This document shows, in pieces, positions 37,941-50,613 of a stretch of DNA of 64,000 nt. The notes beneath the pieces are model-generated. The model did not search any database. It was not told the DNA's origin and saw only the letters and a program-made list of their open reading frames with translations. The position numbers were made by a program, and so were the translations under genes. The DNA comes from Camarhynchus parvulus. Taxonomy: Eukaryota > Chordata > Aves > Passeriformes > Thraupidae. The stretch covers positions 48,389,493 through 48,453,492 of the forward strand of contig NC_044573.1 in NCBI RefSeq assembly GCF_901933205.1. Reading direction: 5' to 3'. Within the stretch, counting starts at the first letter, position 1, and every line of letters begins with the position of its first letter.

Positions 37941-38070
37941 CCTGAAGATGACAGGAGATAGACACGTCAATTTATGACGAAAAATGTTTCTATTTTGTGA
38001 CACGGCAAGAAAATTGTCCAAGTGATGCTTGAAATCTTGCCATATCTGCAGCTTTAGTGACAATTAAATT
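37941..38070 (+). repeat. Unclassified repeat, copy A of a diverged pair
   Basis: Matches copy B at 39741-39860 over about 120-130 bp in the same orientation. Shared blocks include TGAAGATGA.AGGAGATA at the start and an identical GTGACAATTAAATT at the end (38057-38070). I do not recognise the family. Confidence 0.6.
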
Positions 38071-38639
38071 AATTTCATCTAAGATAATCCTTCTTTAGGG
38101 ATTTTTTTCTCCCCCCTCATTCCTCAAAGGGGTCAGGTCGCCCATTCAATTGATGCCATGCAGTCCTTTTAACCCTGTAGGAAACATGGAGGAGGGGCGG
38201 GCACAAGACACACTAGAATGGCAGATTCCCTAAATTTCCATCTCCACCCATCTTGGAATACAGTTTTCTTAAGATTATTCTGTTACCCGTTGTTACCCGT
38301 TCTGTTACCCATATGGTGCCATTCCTCTGTCTCCCTCTGACTGGATTCTCCACGTAGGATTTAGCCCCTTGTGGTTCACAGAGAAGAACACAACTACTTT
38401 TGCAATTCAAAAGCCAATCTGTGGGGCTACTCTGGTCAATCAGAATGTATGGATGTGAGCTTTGGAAACCTGAGTAATGTTCTCTCTGCTGCCTTATGGT
38501 TTCCTTCCGCTTGGGAAAGAGCAAGAAAATAATGATCCTCCCTACTGCTATAGAAATGCATGGCCTGAAAATACATTATAGGAAGAGTTCTTGCTCCCTT
38601 TCCTTGATTTTTGTAAGAAAGTCAGCAGATCTGGATTCC

Positions 38640-39086
38640 CAGTATAAGGAGGATGTAGATGAACTTGAGTGAGTCCAGTAAAGAGTCACCAAGATGGTCA
38701 TAGGTTTGGAGTGTGTGACCTGTAGGGAGAGGCTGAAGGAACCAGGTTTGTTTAGCCCAGAAAAGAAAAGATTTAGAGGATCTAACAGCAGCCTTAATGT
38801 ACTGAAGAGATTACTGATACAACCCAAGTGTATGGCAGGAGAATGAGAAACAATGCTCATAAATTGGGATGAAGTTCCAATAGGAAGTAAAGGAAAAATC
38901 CACATTATGAGGGCAGTGAAGCACTGGAACAGGATATTGCCTGAAGAAGCTGTGGAATCTCTATTCTTGGAAATTTTCAAGATCTGTCTGGCCAAAGCAC
39001 AGAGATCAATGTTGACTCTGAGAGATTGGAGCAGGAGATTAGACAAAATTACTGCGTGATGTCTCTCCTAACCTGTGATTCTAATG
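38640..39086 (+). mobile_element. CR1 LINE 3' end
   Basis: CR1 landmarks: GAGAGGCTGAAGGAACCAGG, TTTGTTTAGCCCAGAAAAGA, GAGGGCAGTGAAGCACTGGA, GAAGCTGTGGAATCTCTATT, GGAAATTTTCAAGATCTGTC and CTCCTAACCTGTGATTCTAA. Moderately diverged and 5'-truncated. Confidence 0.9.
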
Positions 39087-39740
39087 TGGTCCAAAATCCA
39101 CGGTGGTAGAGGCCAGATCTTGGTGCTGAAAGATCCCTCTAAATAAGAAGCCCTTAAATCCCCCATCCTACATATCTCAGTGCAGGAACAGCCAGGCTGC
39201 CCGTGCAGTGCCTGTTAGTGCATGAAGAGTGTCTCAGGTAGGCTCATTAGCTGCTCCAGCAAAGCCAGCTCTTCATAGGCAATGTTCTCACAGCAGCACA
39301 CCTACATTTCTTGGCTACTGATCCACTTATTTTCCCAAGATTTGTTATTTCCAATGATATGTATCTGCAGTTACAGCATTTGCAGCTTGCTTTGAAAACA
39401 ACTCTGTCTTTGTTCAGGTGCCTGGGCAGAGCAGTCTCCCCACGCTGTCTCTCAGTGCAAGACATAAAAAACACTCTCCTGGCCCCAGCTGGTGGCATGA
39501 CAGGGAGCATTGCCAACCTGTTATGGGATTAGTAGGTGCTGAGGTGTACCCAGGCTCTCTGAGACTTGGGCAAAGAACTGTAGCAGGCAGCGTCACAGTG
39601 TAACACATTTGCACTATATTTCAAGTGATAAGAGGGATTGATTAGACACTGAAAAGCACACTCCAAATTCTCTTACACACCCAGTAATATGCTCATCAGC
39701 CTTCAAACCTGTACTACATGGAAATTTTCAGAATCTTATT

Positions 39741-39860
39741 CCATGAAGATGAAAGGAGATAAGTGCGCCAGTTGTTGAAGGACAACATTAGGCTTGAAAG
39801 ATGATTTTCCAAGTAACATTAGAAGCCCTGCCATCCATGAGCTTTGGTGACAATTAAATT
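39741..39860 (+). repeat. Unclassified repeat, copy B of a diverged pair
   Basis: Partner of copy A, about 1.8 kb to its right. GTGACAATTAAATT (39847-39860) is identical to copy A and is preceded by a similar CTGCCAT...GCTTTGG. It is followed within about 30 bp by an ancient MIR-like segment. Confidence 0.6.
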
Positions 39861-39894
39861 GATGGACTAAGCTAGGTTTTTATGTGACAACAAT

Positions 39895-40105
39895 AATAAT
39901 ATTGCATTACATTTATAAAGTATGCTCCACTTCAGGCTCTCTAAACCAATTTGCAAGCAATTACTTTAAAATACTGCTGTGTATATTGCTACCCATGTAT
40001 TATAGATGGGAAAGAAATCACAGAAAGTGTCAAAATGCCTAGAGGTGTACAGCAAGTCTTGATCTAACTAGAAGTTGCATCCAAATCCCCTGAGTGCTAG
40101 TTCTC
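39895..40105 (+). repeat. Ancient amniote interspersed repeat (MIR/L2-like)
   Basis: Landmarks in order: ATTGCATTACATTTATAAAG, CAGGCTCTCTAAACCAATTT, ATTATAGATGGGAAAGAAAT, TACAGCAAGTC and CCCCTGAGTGCTAGTTCTC. This follows an old amniote repeat with "TTTATAAAGCGCTT... ACAGATGGGAAACTGAGGCA... ACAGCAAGTC... CTGAGTCCTAGT". Family name not certain. Confidence 0.55.
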
Positions 40106-40424
40106 TCTTTTCATGAAAAGATTACATGTCTTTTCATGTCTCTGCTTTTTTCTTACAGATATTTTGTTTCTCTAAAGGCTTGTCTCTGTACAGCCATCTT
40201 TCTACTTAAATAATTCTCTCCCTTCAAGAATTCTTTATGTGTGAATGTTATTCAGATAATGTGAAAAAAACCTGTGTGATATTTAATGAGTCTATAGCAG
40301 TTAAAATTAATTGCCAAATTCTGCTTTCAGTGAAGTCAGTGGAAGTTTGAACATGGCATCAAATGAGACAGGCCAAATATTATAAAGTACAGGAAGCATA
40401 ACATGGAGGATAGACAGTGGGTTG

Positions 40425-40754
40425 TTTTGTTTCTGGTATAGAGGAGAATCAAACTTTTTATAAGGATATGTAGTGATAGGAAAAGAGAAAATGGCTTTAA
40501 TCTGAAAGAGCATAGGTTTTGATTAGATATTAAGACAAAATCCTTTGCTATGAGGGTGGTGGGGCACTGCAACAGGTTGCCCAGAGAAGTTGTAGAGGTC
40601 CCATCCCTGGAACTGTTGGATGGGTTGGATCCAGTTGGATGGGGCTTTGAGCAACCTCGTTTAGTAAAAGCTGTCTCTGCCCATGGCTGGTGGGTTAAAA
40701 CTGAATGATCTTTAAGGTCCCTTCCAACCCAAACCATTCTACGAATCCATGATA
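40425..40754 (+). mobile_element. CR1 LINE 3' end
   Basis: Landmarks: GGGTGGTGGGGCACTGCAAC, AGGTTGCCCAGAGAAGTTGT, GGGGCTTTGAGCAACCTCGT, TGAATGATCTTTAAGGTCCC and TTCCAACCCAAACCATTCTA. Well-preserved terminal part of a galliform/passerine-type CR1. Confidence 0.92.
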
Positions 40755-43700
40755 GGGATTATGTATCCACATGAGTGAATAAAACAAATGTGTCCTCTAG
40801 CCAATGCCCTTAAGACAAGTACCAGAAAGCAAAATGAAATTAATTATATAAATGTTCTGGCAGCTGCCTTTGGCAGTTAAAACTTTTTTTTTTTTAAATA
40901 AAATGCTTCCCAGATGCTAGAGACAAGCACGAACAAGCCCCCAGAACTCAGATATTTACACAATTGCAAATCACAACCAGACTTGTTAGTGTCTTGTCTT
41001 CCTAATGAGGTGATCCAAGAATCCCTACTCTGATGCTCCAAATCTTTGGGAAGTAGGGGTTCACACCCAGATACAGGCAGAGTAATTCAAACCCAATAGT
41101 ACCACACATCTGTAAGAAATGTTTTGTGCTAGTGTACCTTTATAAGAGTACTTTTCTTAGGAAAAACCTACCTACTACCAAAGGTCTGTCTAAACCCAAA
41201 GGCTATTTCTTTTACAAGCCATTAAAACCATTCAGGAGAAAACTAAAAAAGAGGTTGAAGGTGACCTGTATCTTCAGACAGCTCCTTCATAACCAACAGC
41301 TGTTGGGATTTCTGAGATGAAGGTTGCATTCAAGCATTCAAACAGCTGAAAAGGTATCATCAGGGTCAATGCACAAGTTGTTTGTCTGGAACATATTGGT
41401 CAAAGCAATTTAAAAGTGTATTCAGATTCATCCCCACCTCCCTCCAGCACATCCTGGGCAAACAGAATTTCACTTTGATTTGGGTAAAAAGTGGAAATTT
41501 TCAGCTTTGCTACAAAAATGGTAGAGCTTGTTGTGTTTAATAATCTGTGTCTGCATGCAAATCAAAATGCAGCTTTCAGAGGAGCTCCTCAGCACAGTGT
41601 GAGAAGGGTGAGAAATGTGTCAGTGTGAGTGTGGGCTCAGTTCAGACTCTACTTGAGCTCGTAGGAGGAAACAGAAACTTAACTGACATTACAATTTTCC
41701 AAAGGGCTCATTTACCTAAATCAAACCAATACAGTCATAAACAAGTCTCACCTAGAGGTGATGTGCTGTGCTCTGCTGAACTGAGCTGAGTCAGTGAAAA
41801 ACCTTCATGGAGAGCTGGAGCAGAGCTGGGTGATGGCACAGTGCAGTACCACCAAGGAGCCTGCTCTGACACCAGGTCAGCATGATGCTCCTGGCCCAGG
41901 ATTTCATTGCCTGTTTCAACATCCTCATCTATTTGATTAGAACAGTATTTCCCTTTCTTAGTATGGTCATCAAGAGTTAGTGCTTGTAGGATACTATACA
42001 GTTCTCAGAAGAAAGGCTACTGCACTTTCTAATACGTTGTATAAAGGAAACAATGACATCCATAAAGTAGGTGACAGCCCTCAATGTTTTGTTTTCTTTT
42101 CCCTCTAGATTTAAGGCTAGCTTTTTCTTAAATCAGACAAATAACTCTCAATGCAAAGGTTTTTTTAAAATTCCTCCTGAGCATAAAATATTCTTAGCTA
42201 AAAGGCCATTTTCTTCTTCCACAAACAGCAAGTCAAAATAAGGTACCTACACATAGAGGAAGATTTTGGCCTATGATTTCTTTGCCAACATTTTGGAATT
42301 CTACACACACATAAAAGAATGGCCTTATTTCCTAAACCTAACTTACTATTGAAATTAGTCTTTTAAATGGAGTAATAATAGTCCCCTAAAAAAGGTGAAA
42401 GTACAGGTGCTGTTTTTTTGATTTAAGCTCCACTGGAAGATCTGTTACCATCATAATGATAATGGGTTTTAGTAGTGAAGGAAAATAAAAATAATTTTCC
42501 CCCCCTGTATGAAGGGAGAAGCATTTGGCCACATCCCACAGGTTATGGGAGAAAAATTGAACAGCAGAGTATAGTGGAAGGAAACATTCCATGAGTACCA
42601 CTGAAATGATTCAAACTGTAATTAACGATCCCAGCAGTTTCAAAATACAGGTGCAGGTGCTTTTGGGAATGAGAGGAGGATCAAATTACAAACAGAGTCA
42701 CTTGACAAGCTTGTTTTACCCTTCCAGTTATGCAAGCCAGTTTGTGACTCAGCAGCTATACAAGTCTGCTCTCCAATGACAAGACAAATCTGTTCTGCAG
42801 CTGAGTCACTCAGAGCAGCTCTTTTCACACTGATAAATTCAGCAGTCAGACATGGTACGGAAAAGATTGTGGAGCCTTTTTTACCTATATGAGATAGAAA
42901 AAACATATTTTATAGGAGAATAATTTGCAGCTCATCTTCACACACAGAACTTATTGAATGGGGGAGAGAAAAGCTGTCATGGGATTACACTGACCAATGT
43001 TCATGGCCCTTTAACTAAAAGAGATTAGATTTTTTTCCTGATAGTGTTTTCTGTTGTGTATTCATCCCTTACTAATAAAAATCACCTGACAACTTGCCGT
43101 AATTGCAAATGTAGTTGATAATTAATCTTTAATTGTCTTTGACATTTTTTCAAGGTTTGCAAATAATTTCCTACATGTTTGAGTGTGACAAGATGTTATG
43201 ACAGCTACAAGCAGTCACAGATTCATGCACACATTGGTATGGGAATCTCTGCCCCAACCTGTTCCTTAAATGCTGACTTTTTGCTGGCACCAACAATAAG
43301 ATTTCCTTGCCCTTCAGGCTTGATCCTTTTGAGGTGCCAAGTATGAACAATTGCTGCCAATAGTCTTAGCACTTGAAATACCGAACATAAGCCTAAGTCC
43401 TTAAATCTACTGGAAGAACCTCTAGACTGCATTTGGAGTTTAAAGTGAAGAGCCCACTGGATAGACTGCTCTTCTCTTTCTCTGCCTGTTAAAAATATAT
43501 CCCATTAATCCTGTTCAAAACCAGGTGTCTTTATTAACCAGAGGTGAGTATCACAAATAGCCACAAGAGCTGATGTAACAGTAGCACCACGAGGCTGTGA
43601 ACAAGGCCCCATTGGGTGAGTAAAAACACTCTAGGAAAATGCCTCTGCCAAGAGGAGCTCGTTGTTAAGTTACAAAAGGCTGAAAAAGAGAAAAGGGAAC

Positions 43701-44744
43701 AGACAGCTATGGTTTTCAAATGCTTGTATTTCATACTGAAGGCTTTTCCACAAATGAGCTGCAATACACAGCTGTATGTGGATACCTGAGCTTGACAACA
43801 GCTATTCTGAGAGATGTGAGCTATTCGTCATTGACACGATCTACACACATCCTGTTGGGGCTCTAGATTACAGCCCCGGTCCCAGCAGTTTGCACAGTGC
43901 TTTTCTTAAAGCCTCTTCCCCTGCAATCCAGTATGTGAACATTCTTCTAAAATTAGGTATCTTCAAACATCATAAAAATAAATACTTTCAAACATTTATG
44001 GAAAAGAGCAAATACAAAGTGAAATACAGAAGCTCAAAATGCAAAAAGAAAAAAAAGAGAGCAAACAATACATGCTACTTAAAAACAACAGCAAAAGAAA
44101 TCACTTCTTTGAAAGCTTACTTAAAAACGTCCAGGTTCCTGTGATTTTTAGTCAAGTTGGTTTCAAGGTTTCTTAGTCTGCATGGTGCTGAGGAGGTGGG
44201 AAGAAATATTTCAGTCTAAAGAGATAACATCTTTTTGCTCTACTCCTTAAATGTTTGCTTTCCAAAATCAGCAACTCTCTTTCAAGCTCTTAAATCAGAT
44301 TCCAAAATGTATAGATGGGATGGTTATCATCATACATTATTAACATTGCCCAATCTGGACTATAAATACCTTGCTTCCAGAGGCTTTTTCCTTGCCAAGT
44401 CTCTACACTCTGGGTTTATTTTTTATTTTGAGGATCTAGTAATTCAAGCAATTTTCAGCTTGAGATGAATAAGACATTCCCAACAATGAAACCAGCAATC
44501 AAAAAGACATTTATTATGAGTTACTAAGAGTTGTGATTTGAACATATTCATTTGTCTACAGTGCTTGGTGTTGTGAAAAAATATGTTCTATTTGCCTTAA
44601 AAGTAACAAACAGCAATACTTTGATAAAGCTGATAGTGAGATATGTTGTCTCATTTTATTAGTGAGAGCTTTACTTTCACAGTAAATGCAAGAGGCTTAT
44701 GTAATCTTTTTTTTCAAATGAGGAAGTTCACAACCCAGGTTGAG
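40755..44744. other. Intergenic stretch
   Basis: No gene is recognised. The segment at about 43080-43170 is dense in TAATTG, TTGATAATTAATC and TTGCAAAT motifs and looks like a possible non-coding regulatory element, noted as a finding. Confidence 0.5.
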
Positions 44745-44901
44745 AAACAACTGATTTATATAGCAGCCTTCCAGTACCTAAAGCGGACTTACAAGAAGGC
44801 TGGAGAGGGACTTTTTAGCAGGGTGTGTGGTGATAGGACAAGGGGTAAAGGCCTTAAACTGAAGAAGGCTGGGCTTAAACTTGATTCTGTAATTCTGTGG
44901 T
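44745..44901 (+). mobile_element. CR1 LINE 3' end with internal deletion
   Basis: AGCAGCCTTCCAGTACCTAA, then AAGAAGGCTGGAGAGGGACT, TTTTAGCAGGGTGTGTGGTG and GATAGGACAAGGGGTAAAGG match CR1. The sequence then jumps from TTAAACTGAAGAAGG almost directly to the GATTCTGTAATTCTGTGG end, missing the usual middle. Confidence 0.9.
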
Positions 44902-47900
44902 GAACCGGTGGTGACTGGTGTGCGATTTCCTAGAGGTGCATGGAAGGGACGGTTATCTTCTTCCCCCTGCAGTGATTCTAATATGCTAAATATCCATTGC
45001 CGCCCCTTCTCTCCTTTGCTGTTTGTCCCACGAGCAATCCACTGTGTGAAATTTCACAACATGAATTAGTACAACACACACCAAATAGGCAGGCTGGTGA
45101 CTCACTAATATCGATGGCTCCATGCTTCTCCTGCTCTTATTTTTTACTTTTATGAACTGACTAGCTGTGCAGTAACAGATGAGCTGCCATTGTGCACAAA
45201 ACAGATGATGGATTTTTTGTCTAGATAAGGGTGATGACACCAATGTCCTCTGTGCTTACTGCAGAGAAGGAGGTGAAATGATGAATACTTGTGCACTATG
45301 TGTGATGGAGAAAGCTGGAGAGAGAAAAGACTGTCTACAGATGGGCTTCTTTGTACAGAACACTTTTAAGCACTGTTCTGAAGAAATCAGTATTTTTAAA
45401 ACATGAGAATTACGTGGCATATAAAAAAAGAAACAGCTGCATTAAGCATCTTCAAGTCAGACTTAAAAAAAGGAAAGTCACTTCCTCTGTCCTTACTCTT
45501 TCTTGCACCAAGAAAGCATACAGTGATATGATACACAGAGCTACTTAATGGCCAAATCAATTTCTTCTAATTAAAATTTGCGTACATTTCTAATATTCAA
45601 AATATTGGCCTATTTAAAGATGTGCCTTTCATCACTGCTACTTTTGTATACCTTATTGAACACAATTAATAGCTGTATTAGCTGTGGCAGTTTATCTGGA
45701 GTGAAAGAAGAAAAGTCATGCAAAGGAAATGGGCAGAATACAGCTGCTTCTTGGAGAGTGCTGTAGTCTTCCCCAGTTTTGATGTGTTTACTCTTATTAC
45801 TTCATTTGATTTCCAAATGCATGTCAAGAACAAACCTTTCCCATTACAAAAACGTATATGGACACAAGTAGTTTCAAGTCACCTGGCAGAATATTACTGG
45901 CTCTATTTTTAGCCTGAAGAGGTAACTAATCACATTACCGGACAGGATTTTATTTCTAAAGTGATAGCTTTGGAATAAAGAACTTCCCTCTAAACAGCAA
46001 GTGAGAGGTGTCTCTGCCAGGCTTCCACTGTGCTCCATCTCCCTCTACACCACATTCCTCAGGTCACCACATTATTTCAGTGTCTCATCTCTAAGCACTA
46101 TGCTAGTGACCCCTACTGCCTCCCTACTTTTAGGGCGCTCCTCCACCTTGCTAGGAAGTTCTCAGTGGCACTTAAACTAAGCTAATTCAATTGTGCTGTG
46201 CCCGTAAGGCACACAGCTGTTATTCAGGCCCATATAGAAGGTGGAGAGCACCACAGTGATGTTCACAAGCAACTGATGGAGTGTGAAGCTCCAAGGCCCA
46301 GTCTCTGTGATCCCTAAGCTGCAAGACACCGTGAGTGCAGGTCACACGCAGGTGTGACAGGTCTCCTCAGTTTGGCAATTCTTCAGGAGTGAATTTCTCC
46401 AGATACAGTCTGATTTAAGATAATATGATTGATTATGTTAATACAGAGCAGCATAAATTGTATGCCTTCAATGGTGGGATACACAGTATTTCTTCTTTCC
46501 TGATTTTTTACTCCACATTCTTCCAATCTATAGCTTTGGCAGAGAATAAGCCATACGACCCTAAAACAGCTTTCAGATTTTGGAGTATTTACACATTACA
46601 AAATCAAAGCAATAACAAAACATAGTTTCTAATAGTGGAAGAAAGTTTGAAACTTAACCATGTTTGCAAGGACTGGGTTTCCTCTGTTTCAGAAGCAGCC
46701 CAAAGGCTGTGGGTGGCTGCAGTGTGATGGCAAATTCTTACCCTGCAGCAAAATCATGATTCTGACTACAAGGCAAAGAAAGAAATCAGGGGAGTTTACA
46801 TAAAACAAGGTGGAAGAAGAGGCTTGCTTGTGAAAAACGTTTTTTACAGGATCTTTGAGAAAAGCAGCAAAATTCTCTTCCACCTCTTCCAGGGCCAAAG
46901 TAAGGGCTTTCTGAGGCTGATAACATTCACAGGTATAACAACATTTGAGAAACTACATCGCAGTTCACATGATACCATGGGAAATGTGAAAAAAAACCCC
47001 AAAAATAGGCAATTAAAAAAACACAACTTTTCCAGCCTAAAATTGCTAAGTGGTATGTGGCCTCTGCAAATAATGATCTAAGAACCCTGTTTTAGCAGAA
47101 GCAACATATTTTAATGAAATATATACTTCAAAAAAATCACATGCCACATAGACAATGAGTTTTTATCATTATTTGAATTCCAGCCCCATTCTTACCAGGC
47201 TAATGCAATCTCAATTTTTTTCCATCACTGTATTTGTAGGATAAATCAATATAGTGAAGAATAGAGGAATTTCTGGGAGGAAAAAAAAAGCATGCCTCCC
47301 CATTTTATCATCTTTCTGGGTGTGTGTTGGTTTTATCTATTATGATTGTCACATCTTCTTGTTTGCAGGGTATTTATGTCTTCACACTTCCACCCAGAGA
47401 GTCAGTAGGGAATTCAAAAATTTGGTTGTGTCTTGTACTGGGCAGCCACTGACACTGTCTTTCTTGGTCCAGCAGCCCCCTCTACCCTTTTTCCTCTACA
47501 TTTCGGACGTGCATCCAACCATTCTGTTTTTATGGAAGAAGAATTTTTGCAGGCCCAACCCTGACACCCAGTGGCCTCTGCAGTTCCAGCTCTTACAGCC
47601 TCCCAGCATCTCCACCTTTTGAAACCTGGCTTGAAGGGACACAGTGTTACTCTCCAAATAGATAATGTCAGCACTAAAATCAACACATTTATATGATTTC
47701 CATAAGTAAGCATCCGTTACTGTTTATTCTGCTAACGATATTTAGTGGTATTCAGTACACAAACCTTGACATATCTGAAAATGTTACTTTTTCAGGAATT
47801 CTAGTCATACAAGCATATTATCACTGAGCAATAATTCTCTCTCCAAATATCTGCATGTCCTTTCCCCTACTCATTTAGTATTCCTCTAAACTTGAAATGA

Positions 47901-48307
47901 AAGTGGCCTAGTACAGGCATCCATTTTGTAAAAAATAGGCCTAACAAGAAAAAGAAGGCCCAACAACAGATTTTATTTTTGTATAGAACAAGAAATTAAG
48001 AGAAAGTGAATATAATTGAATATAATTCTTGAAAGCTAGCAGGTGAAACTTTTCCTTTTTAGAGTGAAATTCAAGTTAAGTAATTTACTTGTAAATAACT
48101 GTCGCTTGCCTTTCAGCTGGAAATTTTACTACCTATTTTTGATTCCTTGAATTGGTAAGCTTGTCTGGCAGTCTCAGAGGTTTTTGACCAAAGCCAACAT
48201 AGAGTGAAGGTTTGGTGTGTTTTCCCAGAGCTCTGGATGCCTGAATGCAGCATTTTAATCTGGCCCAGTAACAAACTTGCTGAAAATTTCATACTTCCCA
48301 GTCAAAT
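44902..48307. other. Intergenic stretch, nothing recognised
   Basis: Only short spurious frames and AT-rich sequence. No repeat family, RNA gene or exon is recognised. Confidence 0.5.
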
Positions 48308-48466
48308 TTGGGGTTTTTTGGTTGGTTGGTTTTGGCTAGTTGGGTATTTATTGTTGTTGTTTCATTGTTTTGGTTGGCTGGGGGTTTGTTGTGGTTTGTT
48401 TTGGGTTTGTTGTTGTTTTTAGTTTTTTTTGTTGTTGTTGGGTTGTTGTTGTTGTTGTTGTTTTTA
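48308..48466. repeat. GTT/GGTT-rich low-complexity tract
   Basis: G/T-only sequence built from TTGG and GTT units on the plus strand (CAA on the minus). It creates a Trp/Leu/Val-rich open frame on the plus strand and a Gln/Thr-rich one on the minus strand; both are artefacts. Confidence 0.88.
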
Positions 48467-50339
48467 AATGAGAACCATTACGCCTGTTTAATTTAATGCA
48501 GTTACTACTCCTAGAAACTGCAACATCTGCAAGAACTGGATAAGCTTCTGGGAATCTTTTCTGCTCCAAAGACTATTTAAATCAATACATCTCCTGGTTT
48601 AGAGTTTCCAAGAGGATAACTTCAAAACAGCTGTGAAGGCAGCCCTGTGTGTCACTGTGTTGGCATGGAACATCTATTAAAAGCTAGCATTCTTCTTGCT
48701 ATCCCACTCTTTAGAAAGATGCCATTTAAAAAAGAAATCAAAGCTCTCCCTGGCTGAGAATATGTCCCTTTTTTGCTCTTTCTGTATGCCAGCATACATA
48801 GAAACTCCCAAAGTATCATGTTTTTTTATTTTTCTTCTTCTGGTTTCTCTGAAAGCAACCACAGAATGCAACTGCTGTATCCAGCTCTGTAATCTGCTTC
48901 CAGCTAAGTAAGCCTGGGTAGGAATGACTCAACAGACCCTCATAAAAATAACAAAAATAAAAAATTATAGTCCTCATTTAGCTCTTTGCACGGAAGGGTA
49001 AGGACTCTTCAGAACATTGTTTTTACATTGCTTTATATGGCCTTGGTTTTATAAGATACTCACTTTTAAACAAGGGGCATGGAATCAGCTGGGTTTTCAC
49101 ACAACATTTTTGTGGATTTCTTTTTGACTACAGGGCATTTACAAGGACAGAAAGAAATAGCTCAGTGTCCTATTGAAAAAAATTCTGGCAATGTGTCTTT
49201 CCTATTTAAAACAAATAATTAAAAACACTACTAGCATATGAAAGCATTAATCATTTCATGTATTTTAAACTTAACATTATGTAAGCTTTTGAACAGAGCT
49301 GGAACAAAACTATTTTGGCAGATGATAAAATTTATTTCAAGCTTGACTTTGACCAAAAGAAGATAGGCAACACAAGTTATATTTCCTGTGGGTTTTATAT
49401 CTGCTTGTGAGTTTAACATTCAGATAAAATACTAGGTTCACTGTAAAAAATATTTTTCAACATTAGTATTTAATTTTGACTTAAATCCCCTGACTCTGCT
49501 CAGCCCATTTGGGGAAGATGAACTCAGAGCTCTTCAATTTACAAAGGAACAGGGATGGGACATTCAGGACTTTCCTCAGCTGTATGTAGCAGAAGTAACC
49601 TCACAAAACTTCTTATTTAGGGAGGATCTGCAAATGCTGTGCCCACTTCAGCCCTGCTCTACGTGGACTTGTGCGAGAGTGACGGCAGAAAGTGATGCAT
49701 TGCCCTCTCACCAAGCAAAGGGCTAACGAAAGGGGTGCGTTGGGCTGTTCTTGGCACCTCCTGCTGGGTGGTTTTGTGGGGGTTTTTTTTTGTTTTTTTG
49801 TTTTTTTTTCCAGCGCCAGGCTTCCCATGTCGCTTATTTGGGAAGCAGCACCGAGTTGCGGTTTATACAGAGCCAGTGTCAGGAGCTGGGATTAAGCTGT
49901 GCCCCGAAGCCTGAGCCCGGGGCTTTGCTTTCCTGTTTTCTGACACTCCCTGGCAGGAGAGACCTTTTGATGTTGTTCCCCGTGATCCACTACGTGGGCA
50001 TTTCTTAGCCAGACTTGACAGCGCACGTCCCTTGGATTCCAGGTGGATTGATCACTATCAAAGCCGTATCTTTGCTTTACAAATCGACGGGAGGCTCGAG
50101 GCTTTACATCGACGCTCAGCCCAGCACCTGCCTCAGTCTGAGGCGCAGCCCCGCGCCCGCGCTCAGAGCACGAAATCGGAGCTGGAGCCGCTCCTGAGCC
50201 GTCACGTACGGGCTTTAAAATAATCCTCGGTTACACATGCCGGCCCGACCTTGTAATTACCATATGCCTTACTATGGGTTAGCCAATTGACGTGATCGGA
50301 TCGAGAGTAAACTTTTTGATTACGATATCAATATTTACT
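48467..50339. other. Intergenic stretch leading into the SF3B5 promoter
   Basis: AT-rich up to about 49.6 kb, then rising GC and CpG toward the SF3B5 island. CCAAT (about 50283-50287) and TGACGT-like (about 50289) sequences lie just before the island. No gene is seen. Confidence 0.5.
49781..49811. repeat. T-rich tract with G interruptions
   Basis: Runs of T broken by single or short G runs, about 0.5 kb upstream of the SF3B5 CpG island. Simple sequence with no further signal. Confidence 0.8.
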
Positions 50340-50378
50340 TATGCCGAGGCCCGCCCCCCCGGGCGGGGCGGAGAGAAG

Positions 50379-50397
50379 ACTACAGCTCCCGGCAGGC
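50379..50397 (+). promoter_or_regulatory. ZNF143/Staf-type promoter element
   Basis: The 19-base string ACTACAGCTCCCGGCAGGC closely matches the vertebrate promoter motif ACTACAATTCCCAGCATGC (15 of 19, one mismatch being a tolerated pyrimidine). That motif is bound by ZNF143 and is common near the start sites of housekeeping genes. It lies about 220 bp upstream of the SF3B5 ATG, in the expected proximal-promoter position. Confidence 0.65.
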
Positions 50398-50613
50398 CCT
50401 TCCCGGCGCGCTCCCGTCGGGCGCTGCGGCAGGAAAAGCGGCGGGAAGCGCTGCTGCGCCCGCCGGAAAAGGTCCCGGCGCCGAGAGCCGTTCCCGCTGC
50501 CCAGGCCGATCCCCGCTGCCCAGGCCTTTCCCCGCCGCTTAGGCTCTTCCGCGCCGCCCAGGCCCGTCCCCGCCGCCCGCCGTCCCGCGCTCCGCCCGCC
50601 CTCCCGCCTCGCC

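Noticed and set aside
48308..48569. Hydrophobic plus-strand frame and Gln/Thr-rich minus-strand frame
   Set aside because: They are translations of the GTT-rich simple repeat.
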